A DNA stretch of 10,439 bases from Bifidobacterium breve (lineage in GTDB: Bacteria; Actinomycetota; Acidimicrobiia; Acidimicrobiales; Ilumatobacteraceae), in the NCBI GenBank assembly GCA_945889575.1, contig CAMDBY010000047.1, positions 1 through 10,439 on the forward strand, written 5' to 3'. Position 1 is the first letter of the stretch. Each line of letters begins with the position of its first letter. The notes under the pieces were generated by a model. The model made no database searches, was not told the DNA's origin, and saw only the letters and a program-made list of their open reading frames with translations. Shown here piece by piece: positions 1 through 6,196 of this stretch. A program made the position numbers and the translations under genes.

Positions 1-1
1 T

Positions 2-727
2 CGTGGCGCAAAGGTAACGGTTGTAGCCCGCAGTGTTGATGCGCTCGAAGCTGTCGCTGCCGCAATCGGAGGCAACTCGGTGGTGTCTGACCTGTCTGAT
101 GATCTTTCTGTTGACGGACTCATTCAACACATCGAGAAACTGCACGGGCACATTGACATCTTGGTCAACAATGCAGGTCTCGAAACGTCTACTGCATTTG
201 CGGTGGAGGATGAGCGCGAAATCCGTACTGTTGCGCGAGTCAACCTTGAAGTTCCCATGCTGCTCACCCGCCATGTGTTGCCCGGCATGATTGCACGCAA
301 TTCAGGACACATTGTTTTTGTGTCATCCCTTGCAGGCACAGCAGGTTTCCCGGGCATGTCTGTGTACGGCGCCACGAAAGCAGGAGTTCTTAACTTTGTT
401 AATGGTCTGAGCCGAGAATTAAAATCAACAAAGGTCAACATCACAGTGTTGTCACCTGGGCCGGTTGATACCGGCATGTGGGATGTCATTGAAGACAAGA
501 CATCAACAATCAGAAAAGTTGTGCGACGTTTTCAAATGTTGCAGTTAATTCCCACCGCTGATCCGGTGAAGATTGCAATTCGTACTGTTGATGCAGTTGC
601 AGCGAACAAGCCGTTTGTTCGTGATCCAAAACGACTCAGTCTGAACTTCTGGCTGAACCACGCTCCGACTCGCATATCGAATCTGGCAATTTTCGGAGTG
701 AAGTTCGATCCACTCGACAAAGGCTAA
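2..727 (+). CDS. Short-chain dehydrogenase/reductase (SDR), 5'-truncated by the window edge
   Basis: This is an NAD(P)-dependent oxidoreductase of the classical SDR family; its substrate cannot be told from the sequence. The open frame enters at base 2 with no start, leaving 241 codons. The N-terminal TGxxxGIG nucleotide-binding loop is missing, so about 30 residues probably lie upstream. The first visible residues (RGAKVTVVARS) fit beta-strand 2 of the Rossmann fold, and the Arg after Ala in VVARS would favour NADP(H) (inference). In fragment numbering the NNAG motif is at 56-59, the structural Asn at 81, and the catalytic Ser109, Tyr122 and Lys126 form S-x12-YGATK. PGPVDTGM follows, as in active members. 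The C-terminal tail is basic, as seen in several cytosolic SDRs. GTG at 80 opens a shorter frame but would discard part of the fold, so it is not the start. The gene converges with the next one, leaving only 3 bp between the stop codons. Confidence 0.93.
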   Translation, partial: RGAKVTVVARSVDALEAVAAAIGGNSVVSDLSDDLSVDGLIQHIEKLHGHIDILVNNAGLETSTAFAVEDEREIRTVARVNLEVPMLLTRHVLPGMIARNSGHIVFVSSLAGTAGFPGMSVYGATKAGVLNFVNGLSRELKSTKVNITVLSPGPVDTGMWDVIEDKTSTIRKVVRRFQMLQLIPTADPVKIAIRTVDAVAANKPFVRDPKRLSLNFWLNHAPTRISNLAIFGVKFDPLDKG

Positions 728-730
728 GGC

Positions 731-916
731 TCAGATATCTGGTTCATCGTCGGTGTCGTCTTCGGTCAATGGGAAATACCACACGTCTCTGCAGTCACGA
801 CAGCGATATGAGACCACATCGTCGACTTCCCAGACCCCGTCTTCAGGGGCGTGGGACAGCAAATGGCATGGGCCTCCGCAGTCGATACAGATAATGGACT
901 CTTTCGGACTAATCAC
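731..916 (-). CDS. Small zinc-ribbon protein of unknown function (61 aa)
   Basis: I do not recognise a named family. The product has two Cys pairs, C10-x2-C13 and C39-x2-C42, separated by 25 residues, which is typical of a treble-clef or zinc-ribbon fold. There is one extra Cys at 17. A Trp/Tyr/Phe-rich strand (VWYFP, 45-49) follows the second pair, and the tail at 52-60 is very acidic. No signal peptide or membrane segment is visible, so it is probably cytoplasmic. The GTG start at 914-916 is the only plausible one ahead of the first Cys pair. No clear Shine-Dalgarno sequence precedes it; AAGG is present but about 12 nt away. It is the only minus-strand gene in the window. It converges with the SDR gene (3 bp) and diverges from rsmD (18 bp). 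The Cys spacing and compact fit between two real genes argue that it is coding rather than a shadow. It might bind nucleic acid or protein, but nothing in the sequence decides this. Confidence 0.75.
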   Translation of the reverse strand: MISPKESIICIDCGGPCHLLSHAPEDGVWEVDDVVSYRCRDCRDVWYFPLTEDDTDDEPDI

Positions 917-921
917 CGCCG

Positions 922-927
922 TAGTCT
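922..927 (+). promoter_or_regulatory. Candidate -10 element for a leaderless rsmD transcript
   Basis: TAGTCT fits the actinobacterial TAnnnT -10 pattern. It ends 7 bp before the GTG start of rsmD at 935, so transcription would begin at or next to the start codon. This agrees with the lack of any Shine-Dalgarno sequence in front of rsmD. The element sits in the 18-bp gap between divergent genes. No convincing -35 is seen, and short matches like this occur by chance, so this is tentative. Confidence 0.3.
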
Positions 928-934
928 GCCTTGC

Positions 935-1480
935 GTGAGAGTTGTTGCAGGTGACCTACGTGGTCGACGAATAGAAGCCCCAACGTCAGAGGCCACCCGG
1001 CCAACGACCGACATGGTGCGAGAAGCAGTTTTTAATGCACTTGGAAGCCTTGATGTCGTTCAGGGAGCACGGGTTTTTGATCTTTTTGCCGGCACCGGTG
1101 CAATGGGTATTGAAGCCATCTCGCGAGGTGCTGCTCACTGTGTTTTTGTGGAAAATGACCGTGCAGCCCTTGCCGTGCTTCGCAGCAATATTGCGGCACT
1201 TGGTATCTCAGAGAAATCCACGGTGATTGCCGGGGACGCAGTCGGTACGGCAGCGCACCAACAAGGAATTGATCTTCTCATTGCAGACCCACCGTACGGG
1301 TTTGACGCATGGGGCGGATTGCTGGCATCCGTGACTGCACCGCTTGTCGTTCTTGAATCAGGACGACCCATCGGGCCAATTATTGGCTTTGAGACAGTGC
1401 GTGAAAAGAAGTACGGGCGAACACATGTTGCATTTCTCAGTCCCAGCAGTGCGCCAGAGGGTACGGTAGAGGTGCAATGA
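935..1480 (+). CDS. rsmD: 16S rRNA (guanine(966)-N2)-methyltransferase RsmD
   Basis: The family transfers a methyl group from S-adenosylmethionine to N2 of G966 (E. coli numbering) in 16S rRNA during 30S assembly, in the cytoplasm. The 181-residue product shows the expected order: an N-terminal RVVAGDLRGRRIEAP segment (2-16), the RPTTDMVREAVFN motif (22-34), the SAM-binding DLFAGTG loop (49-55) and the catalytic DPPY (118-121) of N-methyltransferases. The start is placed at GTG 935 because family members begin MRVVAG. The frame stays open to GTG 851, but the extra 28 residues lie opposite the zinc-ribbon gene and look unlike the family. Length is normal. The stop codon overlaps the coaD start by 4 nt (ATGA), so translational coupling is likely. 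The rsmD-coaD pairing is common in bacteria. Confidence 0.95.
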   Translation: MRVVAGDLRGRRIEAPTSEATRPTTDMVREAVFNALGSLDVVQGARVFDLFAGTGAMGIEAISRGAAHCVFVENDRAALAVLRSNIAALGISEKSTVIAGDAVGTAAHQQGIDLLIADPPYGFDAWGGLLASVTAPLVVLESGRPIGPIIGFETVREKKYGRTHVAFLSPSSAPEGTVEVQ

Positions 1481-1965
1481 GCACTGTGTTATACCCCGGC
1501 AGCTTTGATCCGTTTCATTTGGGTCATCTAGACGTCGTCGAGCAGGCAACTGCCCTGTTCGGAGACGTAGTGGTCGCTGTCATGCATAACCCCGACAAGC
1601 CATCTGGCGTTTTGTCGACCGATCAGCGGGTCTCACTGATTGCCTCCTCGTGTTCTCACTTGCCGAACGTTACTGTTCGTAGCTTTCCTGGTCTTGCGGT
1701 CGACGCTGCACTTTCTGTCAATGTGCTGTGCATCGTAAAGGGTCTTCGCACCTCGGGTGATTTCGAAGTGGAACAACAAATGGCACACACAAATTTTGCA
1801 GTGTCGGGTGTGCGCACGGTGTACGTGCCATGTCAACCACGTTTTAGTTTTGTTAGCAGCCGCTTTATTCGCGACATTGCAGCCCATGGTGGCGACGTCT
1901 CATCTATGGTTCCAAGCGCAGTATCAGATGCTCTCGCATCTCTCTTTTTCCCACGGAGCAAATAA
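1477..1965 (+). CDS. coaD: Phosphopantetheine adenylyltransferase CoaD
   Basis: CoaD transfers AMP from ATP to 4'-phosphopantetheine to give dephospho-CoA, the penultimate step of coenzyme A synthesis. It is a cytosolic, usually hexameric enzyme. The 162-residue length is standard. The nucleotidyltransferase motif GSFDPFHLGHLD is at 8-19, with the HxGH-type element at 14-17. The GLRTSGDFEVEQQM segment (89-102) corresponds to the conserved GLR..DFE.E.QM block, and the FVSSRFIRDIA motif is at 125-135. The usual Tyr of DFEYE is Val here, a mild change. ATG 1477 overlaps the rsmD stop, and AGAGG at 1468-1472 provides a Shine-Dalgarno site 4 nt upstream. Its stop overlaps the next ATG by one base, so rsmD, coaD and the coiled-coil gene are probably co-translated. 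CoA made here ultimately supplies the phosphopantetheine arm of the ACP encoded downstream. Confidence 0.96.
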   Translation: MSTVLYPGSFDPFHLGHLDVVEQATALFGDVVVAVMHNPDKPSGVLSTDQRVSLIASSCSHLPNVTVRSFPGLAVDAALSVNVLCIVKGLRTSGDFEVEQQMAHTNFAVSGVRTVYVPCQPRFSFVSSRFIRDIAAHGGDVSSMVPSAVSDALASLFFPRSK

Positions 1966-2558
1966 TGAGTTTTGATGATTTCGACGACACAACAGATAAT
2001 TCGTATCCGCAGCCAATGCCTGTGCAGGCACGTCTTGGTGAGAGCGAAGTAATTCTTCGTCGCACAATCGACATAGTCGCAACGGCACCGAGCATGCCAT
2101 TGTCAAGTTCGCCCCGTATCGACCGCGATGAAGTTGTTGAGCTGCTTGAAGATGCGCTGGTGCGTTTGCCTGACGAAATTCGTCAAGCGCGATGGATGTT
2201 GAAAGAACGCCAAGAGTTCCTTGACAAGACGAAGCGCGAGGCTGATGAATTATTGGGTGCTGCGCGTCAACAGGCCGAACGAATGGTGCAACGAACCGAA
2301 GTCGTGCGTGCAGCAGAAACTCGCGCTCGCCAGGTTATTGACGCTGCCGAAGAAGAGACCCGCCGCTTAAAGAACGAGACAGAGGATTTTCTCGATCAGC
2401 GTCTCGGAAGTTTTGAAATTCTTCTCGATCGTTTGTCAAAGACTGTTGCCAATGGACGTAATCGTTTGTCGATTGGTTCAGAACCACCACCGTCAGAGTC
2501 TGAAGAACCAATCGAGCAACAAGATGTTGCAGATTTCTTCAACCAAGACGATCTCTAG
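1965..2558 (+). CDS. DivIVA/SepIVA-like coiled-coil protein
   Basis: The 197-residue product has an acidic, disordered N-terminus (1-20), a predicted long amphipathic helix or coiled coil from about 55 to 165 rich in Glu, Arg, Ala and Gln, and an acidic Pro/Glu/Asp tail (173-197). There is no signal peptide or membrane segment. The Arg/Glu/Ala heptads (KREADELLGAARQQAERM) and the terminal NGRNRL segment resemble actinobacterial DivIVA-domain proteins. Position supports this: in mycobacteria the gene immediately before the DUF177 gene and rnc is Rv2927c/sepIVA, which acts in septation and polar growth. A role as a cytoplasmic scaffold for division or elongation is therefore inferred, not shown. 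It begins at an ATG sharing one base with the coaD stop and has GGAG at 1955-1958 as Shine-Dalgarno. A generic ATP-synthase-b-like coiled coil is the main alternative. Confidence 0.8.
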   Translation: MSFDDFDDTTDNSYPQPMPVQARLGESEVILRRTIDIVATAPSMPLSSSPRIDRDEVVELLEDALVRLPDEIRQARWMLKERQEFLDKTKREADELLGAARQQAERMVQRTEVVRAAETRARQVIDAAEEETRRLKNETEDFLDQRLGSFEILLDRLSKTVANGRNRLSIGSEPPPSESEEPIEQQDVADFFNQDDL

Positions 2559-2570
2559 ACAGGCACCACC

Positions 2571-3089
2571 TTGGCTAAGCCACTGATTGTTAATGCAGTC
2601 GAATTACTGCGTCGTCCCGGAACAACGAAGGACATTGATGTCGCTGTTGCTGTGCTCGATTTCGAATTTGGCGACTCGCGGATCGTTGACACGCCCGTTG
2701 ACATTTCAGTTCATCTTGAATCGTTGTCTACCGGTATCCACGTTTCCGGAACCGCTCACGCCACGTGGGCTGGGGTATGTCGACGGTGTCTTGCGCCGCT
2801 TGTTGAGCGCATGAGTGTTGACCTTGACGAGATGTATCAGAAGGGGACCTATGACCCCGATGCATATGAAATTGAGAATGACCAGATCAACCTCCTCCCC
2901 ATGGTGAGAGAGGGCCTCTTGCTAGCAGTGCCGTTGTCGCCCCTGTGTCGCGAGGACTGCCCGGGATTTTGCCCCCATTGCGGAGCAGACCTTTCTGAGA
3001 CCCAATGCGGATGCGTAACTTCAGCCTCTGACCCCCGTTGGTCGGCCCTTGAAAACCTCAAGGGCGTATTTCCTGACGACGCCCCGTAA
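2571..3089 (+). CDS. DUF177 (YceD-family) protein
   Basis: DUF177/YceD proteins are widely encoded just upstream of rpmF and have been linked to 23S rRNA accumulation or large-subunit biogenesis; the molecular activity is not settled. The 172-residue product starts with the typical NAVELLRRPGT segment (8-18). It has a beta-rich central part with a C70-x2-C73 pair, then a long Cys cluster (126, 130, 134, 137, 146, 148) near the C-terminus that looks zinc-binding. No membrane segment is visible. The start is TTG 2571, chosen because it lies right before the conserved N-terminus; only a weak AGG at 2561-2563 precedes it. It follows the coiled-coil gene by 12 nt and precedes rpmF by 71 nt, the classic yceD-rpmF pairing. 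The eight Cys residues are more than in the E. coli protein, in keeping with actinobacterial forms as far as I recall. Confidence 0.9.
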   Translation: MAKPLIVNAVELLRRPGTTKDIDVAVAVLDFEFGDSRIVDTPVDISVHLESLSTGIHVSGTAHATWAGVCRRCLAPLVERMSVDLDEMYQKGTYDPDAYEIENDQINLLPMVREGLLLAVPLSPLCREDCPGFCPHCGADLSETQCGCVTSASDPRWSALENLKGVFPDDAP

Positions 3090-3108
3090 GTTTTCGGCGT
3101 AGTCGGGC

Positions 3109-3114
3109 TATCAT
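3109..3114 (+). promoter_or_regulatory. Candidate -10 box of an rpmF promoter
   Basis: TATCAT matches the -10 consensus TATAAT at five of six positions. It sits in the 71-bp DUF177-rpmF gap, the longest non-coding gap in the window. A start near base 3121 would give a leader of about 40 nt containing the rpmF Shine-Dalgarno site. No good -35 is present at 16-18 bp; the best is GTAAGT at 3086-3091, a poor match. An internal promoter boosting rpmF and the downstream genes is plausible. Confidence 0.35.
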
Positions 3115-3147
3115 TACGAAGCCCCCAACAGGGCATTTGCCGCTAAC

Positions 3148-3154
3148 AAGGGAG
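3148..3154 (+). promoter_or_regulatory. Strong Shine-Dalgarno site of rpmF
   Basis: AAGGGAG lies 6 nt before GTG 3161. It fixes the start of rpmF at this GTG rather than at the in-frame TTG 3137, which would lie upstream of the site. Together with the acpP site, it is one of the two clearest ribosome-binding sites in the window. Confidence 0.8.
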
Positions 3155-3160
3155 ACCACG

Positions 3161-3340
3161 GTGGCCGTTCCCAAGAGAAAAATGTCGAAGTCGAAGACTC
3201 GTATGCGTCGCGCCTCTAACTGGCGCCTCGATGCACCTTCACGTAGTACCTGCCCACGTTGCAGTGCTGTCAAGCTGCCCCACACAGTGTGTGGTGCATG
3301 CGGATGGTACAAAGGCCGCGTGGCAATCGCTGTCGACTAA
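3161..3340 (+). CDS. rpmF: 50S ribosomal protein L32 (bL32), zinc-binding form
   Basis: bL32 is a small structural protein of the large ribosomal subunit. The 59-residue product has the family signature: AVPKRKMSKSKTRMRRASNW at the N-terminus (2-21), very basic, then a zinc ribbon with Cys31, Cys34, Cys44 and Cys47, and a short C-terminal strand ending in AIAVD. All four Cys are present, so this is the zinc-containing C+ type and not the Cys-less paralogue that some actinobacteria express under zinc limitation. The GTG start agrees with the AAGGGAG site and with the AVPK start of the mature protein. DUF177 upstream and plsX 17 nt downstream give the widespread yceD-rpmF-plsX order. High expression is expected from its role, which fits the strong ribosome-binding site and possible own promoter. 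Confidence 0.97.
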   Translation: MAVPKRKMSKSKTRMRRASNWRLDAPSRSTCPRCSAVKLPHTVCGACGWYKGRVAIAVD

Positions 3341-3357
3341 AAGAACAGTTATTACTC

Positions 3358-4332
3358 ATGTTGCCAATCGCAGTTGACGCGATGGGTGGCGACAATGCTC
3401 CCTCAGCAATTCTTGCTGGAGCACTTGAAGCAGCTGCCCTCGGTATTCCTGTTCTCCTCGTTGGCCCAGAAGGCCTAGAAGGAACGGGCGACCTTCCATT
3501 ACTTGCCGCAAGTGAAGTCATCGAAATGGATGACGACCCTGCTCAATCAGTGCGTCGTAAGCGTGACTCCACACTTGTGCGGGCTGCTGAAGCTGTGCGC
3601 GACGGGAAAGCCAGTGCCATGATCTCGGCCGGTAACACGGGTGCCACCATGGCAAGTGCGTTACTGCGCATGGGTCGCATCTCAGGTGTTGCTCGTCCAG
3701 CTATCGCAACTCCAGTGCCAGTTCCTGGTGGACACCCCACTGTTCTGCTTGATGCCGGCGCAAATGCTGAAGTTCAACCTGAATGGCTCGTGCAGTTTGC
3801 ACTGATGGGTTCTGTGTACTCACAACGTCGCTTCGGAGTCGAAAATCCGCGTGTTGGTTTGCTGTCGATTGGTGAAGAGCCCGGCAAAGGCGACACCTTG
3901 CGCAAAGAAACGTATGAGTTGTTGAAGGTCGCACCCGGAATCAATTTCATCGGAAACGTTGAAGGCCGCGATCTCATGACCGGCGTTGTTGACGTTGTTG
4001 TCACTGACGGCTTCACGGGAAATGTTGTTCTCAAAACTCTTGAAGGCAGTTTGCGCACAGTCGTGAAGGCGCTCTTTACTGCCTTTGGTCAACCTGAATA
4101 TGCAGATGCAGCAAACACACTGATGCCTGCACTGCTTCCGTTGTATGAAACTCTCGACCCAGATACATATGGCGGAGCAATATTGCTCGGTGTTGATGGT
4201 GTGTGCATCATTTCGCACGGGTCCAGTAGTGCACGCGCCATGGTGAATGGCATCAAATGCGCACAAGAGATGGTCGAGACCGGCATGGTCGAGGCGATTC
4301 GTGTTGCAATCTCAAGTACCCTTGCTGAGTAA
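3358..4332 (+). CDS. plsX: Phosphate acyltransferase PlsX
   Basis: PlsX converts acyl-ACP and phosphate to acyl-phosphate, the acyl donor for PlsY in the first step of phospholipid synthesis. It is a peripheral enzyme at the inner face of the membrane. The 324 residues cover the whole family. PIAVDAMGGDNAP is at the N-terminus (3-15), and SAGNTGA, the DAGAN segment, SIGEEPGKGD, NVEGRD, VDVVVTDGFTGN and GGAILLGVDG follow in the normal order. The start is set at ATG 3358, right before the conserved LPIAVDAMGGD. The same frame is open back into rpmF at 3259, but those residues overlap rpmF and have no family counterpart. TTG 3361 is an alternative start. No clear Shine-Dalgarno is seen (AAAGAA only). 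The gene lies between rpmF and acpP, so the carrier protein that delivers its substrate is encoded next to it. Confidence 0.95.
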   Translation: MLPIAVDAMGGDNAPSAILAGALEAAALGIPVLLVGPEGLEGTGDLPLLAASEVIEMDDDPAQSVRRKRDSTLVRAAEAVRDGKASAMISAGNTGATMASALLRMGRISGVARPAIATPVPVPGGHPTVLLDAGANAEVQPEWLVQFALMGSVYSQRRFGVENPRVGLLSIGEEPGKGDTLRKETYELLKVAPGINFIGNVEGRDLMTGVVDVVVTDGFTGNVVLKTLEGSLRTVVKALFTAFGQPEYADAANTLMPALLPLYETLDPDTYGGAILLGVDGVCIISHGSSSARAMVNGIKCAQEMVETGMVEAIRVAISSTLAE

Positions 4333-4341
4333 GCACCCACT

Positions 4342-4349
4342 GAAGGAGA
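4342..4349 (+). promoter_or_regulatory. Strong Shine-Dalgarno site of acpP
   Basis: GAAGGAGA lies 6 nt before ATG 4356 in the 23-nt plsX-acpP gap. It supports this ATG as the start and suggests that the carrier protein is made in larger amounts than plsX and rnc, whose starts have no comparable site. Confidence 0.8.
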
Positions 4350-4355
4350 CATTCG

Positions 4356-4625
4356 ATGGCAACTATTGAACGCAACGAAATTTTTGCAACTGTTTGTCGC
4401 AACTTGGCAGAGATTCTCGAGATTTCAGGCGCTGACATCTCCGAAACACAGACTCTTGCAGATGACCTCGGTGCTGACTCCATCGCGCTTATCGAACTTG
4501 TTGATTCACTTGAGCAAGAATTCTCAGACATCATTCCGAACTTTCAATTTGAAGACGATGATTTGTCCGGTCTTCTCACTGTTGCTGACGCGGTGAACTA
4601 CATCGTGCTCGCGCTTGGTAAATAA
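4356..4625 (+). CDS. acpP: Acyl carrier protein (divergent AcpP-like)
   Basis: ACP carries growing acyl chains on a 4'-phosphopantetheine arm and supplies fatty-acid and phospholipid enzymes, including PlsX encoded just upstream. The acidic 89-residue product has the four-helix layout. The LGADSIALIEL motif (38-48) carries the attachment Ser42, and DSLEQEF and the TVADAVNYI helix IV follow. Two features differ from the usual protein. The DSL motif reads DSI. The loop after helix II, between the Ile-Pro pair and the TVADA segment, is about five residues longer than in E. coli AcpP and holds an aromatic/acidic NFQFEDDDLSGL stretch. The protein is correspondingly longer than the common 76-80 residues. 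It may be the main ACP, as suggested by the strong ribosome-binding site and by plsX and rnc as neighbours, or a specialised carrier; the window cannot decide. It is followed by rnc after 9 nt. Confidence 0.88.
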   Translation: MATIERNEIFATVCRNLAEILEISGADISETQTLADDLGADSIALIELVDSLEQEFSDIIPNFQFEDDDLSGLLTVADAVNYIVLALGK

Positions 4626-4634
4626 CTAGCCCCA

Positions 4635-5342
4635 ATGTCGGATGTGGAGAACTCAACTCTTTCGGAGTGTGCCTCACGAATCGGATATGTATTTCATAAC
4701 CCCGCATTGCTGCGCCAGGCACTAATTCACCGTTCATGGCAGGCCGAAAATAGCGACCCAGTCACAAATGAGCGTTTCGAATTTCTCGGTGATGCTGTTC
4801 TCGGATGGGTCATTGCTGATGTGGCGTTTCATCGTCTTGCCGACATGCCGGAAGGCAAACTGACAGATCTGCGGCGCAGTGTGGTCAACATGCATGCGCT
4901 GGCAGATATTGCACGGCAATTAGGAATCGGTGAATTCTTATTGCTTGGCAAAGGCGAGGATGCAGCAGGCGGCCGTGACAAGTCCTCCATTCTGGCCGAT
5001 GCTTTGGAAGCCCTTATCGGTGCTGTGTATCTCGATGGAGGAGCACCAGCTGCACATGAAATGGTGAAGCGGTTACTTGCTGATTCCGTAGAAGAAGCAA
5101 TTCCGCATCTCGAGATGTTTGATGCAAAGACTCGCCTTCAAGAGTTGTGTGCTCGTTTATCAATCGGTATTCCCACATATGAGGTAGAGGGTGAAGGCCC
5201 CGATCATGAGCGTGTGTTTACTGCGGTTCTGTATGTCGACGGACGTGCCTATGGCTCAGGCAGTGGACGAACAAAAAAAGCAGCCGAACAAATTGCCGCC
5301 GTGGGTGCATACGACGCTCTCGTCGAACAGCACAATGCCTGA
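4635..5342 (+). CDS. rnc: Ribonuclease III
   Basis: RNase III is a homodimeric, Mg-dependent endonuclease that cuts double-stranded RNA. It releases rRNA precursors from the primary transcript and processes some mRNAs. The 235-residue protein has an N-terminal RNase III domain with the signature NERFEFLGD (45-53), supplying the acidic metal ligands Glu46/Glu49/Asp53. The second part of the active site is DALEALIGAVYLDGG (from 122), with Asp122 and Glu125. A C-terminal double-stranded-RNA-binding domain runs from about 163 to 231 and ends in the basic GRTKKAAEQIAA helix. Length and domain order are standard. The ATG is 10 nt after the acpP stop, in the same frame, without a Shine-Dalgarno site. 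The acpP-rnc-smc-ftsY order is known from Firmicutes, and rnc-fpg-smc-ftsY from mycobacteria. The 3' end overlaps mutM by 8 nt. Confidence 0.97.
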   Translation: MSDVENSTLSECASRIGYVFHNPALLRQALIHRSWQAENSDPVTNERFEFLGDAVLGWVIADVAFHRLADMPEGKLTDLRRSVVNMHALADIARQLGIGEFLLLGKGEDAAGGRDKSSILADALEALIGAVYLDGGAPAAHEMVKRLLADSVEEAIPHLEMFDAKTRLQELCARLSIGIPTYEVEGEGPDHERVFTAVLYVDGRAYGSGSGRTKKAAEQIAAVGAYDALVEQHNA

Positions 5343-6183
5343 ACTGCCAGAAGTTGAAACCGTTCGGCGGGGGATTGAAGCCAAAGTCGTCGGTCGAAAA
5401 ATCACTTTAGTAGAAGTTGGCCGTGACCGATCAGTACGTCGCGTTGGTCGTGAGGCCGTCATTCACGGTTTAACAGGAGTAACAATCACTTCTGCGCGTC
5501 GTCGTGGCAAATATTTATTGTGCGATCTTGATTCCGGCGAAGAGATGATGATCCATTTACGCATGAGTGGACGCGTATTGGTGGAACCGGTTGGCACAAA
5601 GCGTCCTGCTCACACTCATGTCGTGTTGTCATTGTCTGCGAGAGATGGCGTAAGTGACGAAATGTGGTTCGTTGACCCTCGTACCTTCGGCGAAGTCGTG
5701 GTGTTCGACCCGGTACACACGGCACAAGTGTTGCCTGAACTCATCAGGCTTGGCGTTGATCCCATCTGTGAGCATTTCGACAGCACTGTTCTGGCGGATC
5801 GCCTGAAGGGAAAACGCGGAGCCATAAAACCACTCCTTCTCAGTCAGCATGTGGTTGCCGGAATTGGCAATATCTACGCTGACGAGATTTTGCATCGCGC
5901 TGGTCTGAGGTGGAATCGCACCGCGGACTCACTAACTACGCCACAGGTTCGTCGCCTTGCGCAATTCATCTCTGAGGTATTGACAGATGCAATTGCGGCA
6001 GGGGGGTCAACTCTTGATGATTCCCAGTATGTGGATATTGAAGGCAAAACCGGATCATTTCAGGCAGAACATCGTGTCTACGGACGAGATGGAAAGAGAT
6101 GCGTGACCTGTGGAAAAGCCGACATTGTCCGAGTCGTGGCAGCAGGCAGGTCGACGGCATATTGCCCGCGCTGTCAAAAATAG
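5335..6183 (+). CDS. mutM: Formamidopyrimidine-DNA glycosylase (Fpg/MutM)
   Basis: MutM removes 8-oxoguanine and formamidopyrimidines from DNA and cleaves the abasic site (beta/delta lyase) in base-excision repair. The 282-residue protein begins MPELPEVETVRRG; after Met removal, Pro2 is the Schiff-base nucleophile and Glu3 the catalytic acid. Lys59 in RRRGKY matches the conserved catalytic Lys. The helix-two-turn-helix region has GIGNIYADE with Asn179. A complete C-terminal zinc finger has Cys256, Cys259, Cys277 and Cys280, with Arg272 in the GRST loop. All key residues are intact, so the enzyme should be active. The ATG lies inside the end of rnc (8-nt overlap, ATGCCTGA), pointing to translational coupling. 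A longer frame back to 5191 exists but runs through rnc and has no family similarity. The use of MPELPE and the Cys4 finger favour Fpg over endonuclease VIII. Confidence 0.97.
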   Translation: MPELPEVETVRRGIEAKVVGRKITLVEVGRDRSVRRVGREAVIHGLTGVTITSARRRGKYLLCDLDSGEEMMIHLRMSGRVLVEPVGTKRPAHTHVVLSLSARDGVSDEMWFVDPRTFGEVVVFDPVHTAQVLPELIRLGVDPICEHFDSTVLADRLKGKRGAIKPLLLSQHVVAGIGNIYADEILHRAGLRWNRTADSLTTPQVRRLAQFISEVLTDAIAAGGSTLDDSQYVDIEGKTGSFQAEHRVYGRDGKRCVTCGKADIVRVVAAGRSTAYCPRCQK

Positions 6184-6196
6184 AGTGCCATTCCCC

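Noticed and set aside
124..498. 124-codon open frame on the minus strand inside the SDR gene
   Set aside because: The SDR motifs on the plus strand are clear; the reverse frame has none.
720..745. Bidirectional terminator between the converging SDR and zinc-ribbon genes
   Set aside because: The stops are 3 bp apart and I find no stable stem followed by T residues; only a short AGATATCT palindrome is present.
851..934. N-terminal extension of rsmD from GTG 851
   Set aside because: RsmD proteins begin MRVVAG, which matches GTG 935. The extension lies opposite the zinc-ribbon gene.
753..938. 61-codon plus-strand frame opposite the zinc-ribbon gene
   Set aside because: The product is Ser/Thr-rich with no motif, while the minus strand shows ordered CxxC pairs. 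The minus-strand reading was kept.
3121..3134. GCCC/GGGC hairpin in the rpmF leader, possible attenuator or autoregulatory site
   Set aside because: Only four base pairs with a 6-nt loop and no U tract; this is expected by chance.
3259..3357. N-terminal extension of plsX through the end of rpmF
   Set aside because: The residues are out-of-frame rpmF; the family starts at LPIAVDAMGGD, matching ATG 3358.
3820..4266. 148-codon open frame on the minus strand inside plsX
   Set aside because: It is fully embedded in a well-conserved gene, with no domain or start site. It is a shadow of plsX codon use.
5191..5334. N-terminal extension of mutM through the end of rnc
   Set aside because: MutM needs Pro directly after the initiator Met for catalysis, which fixes the start at 5335.
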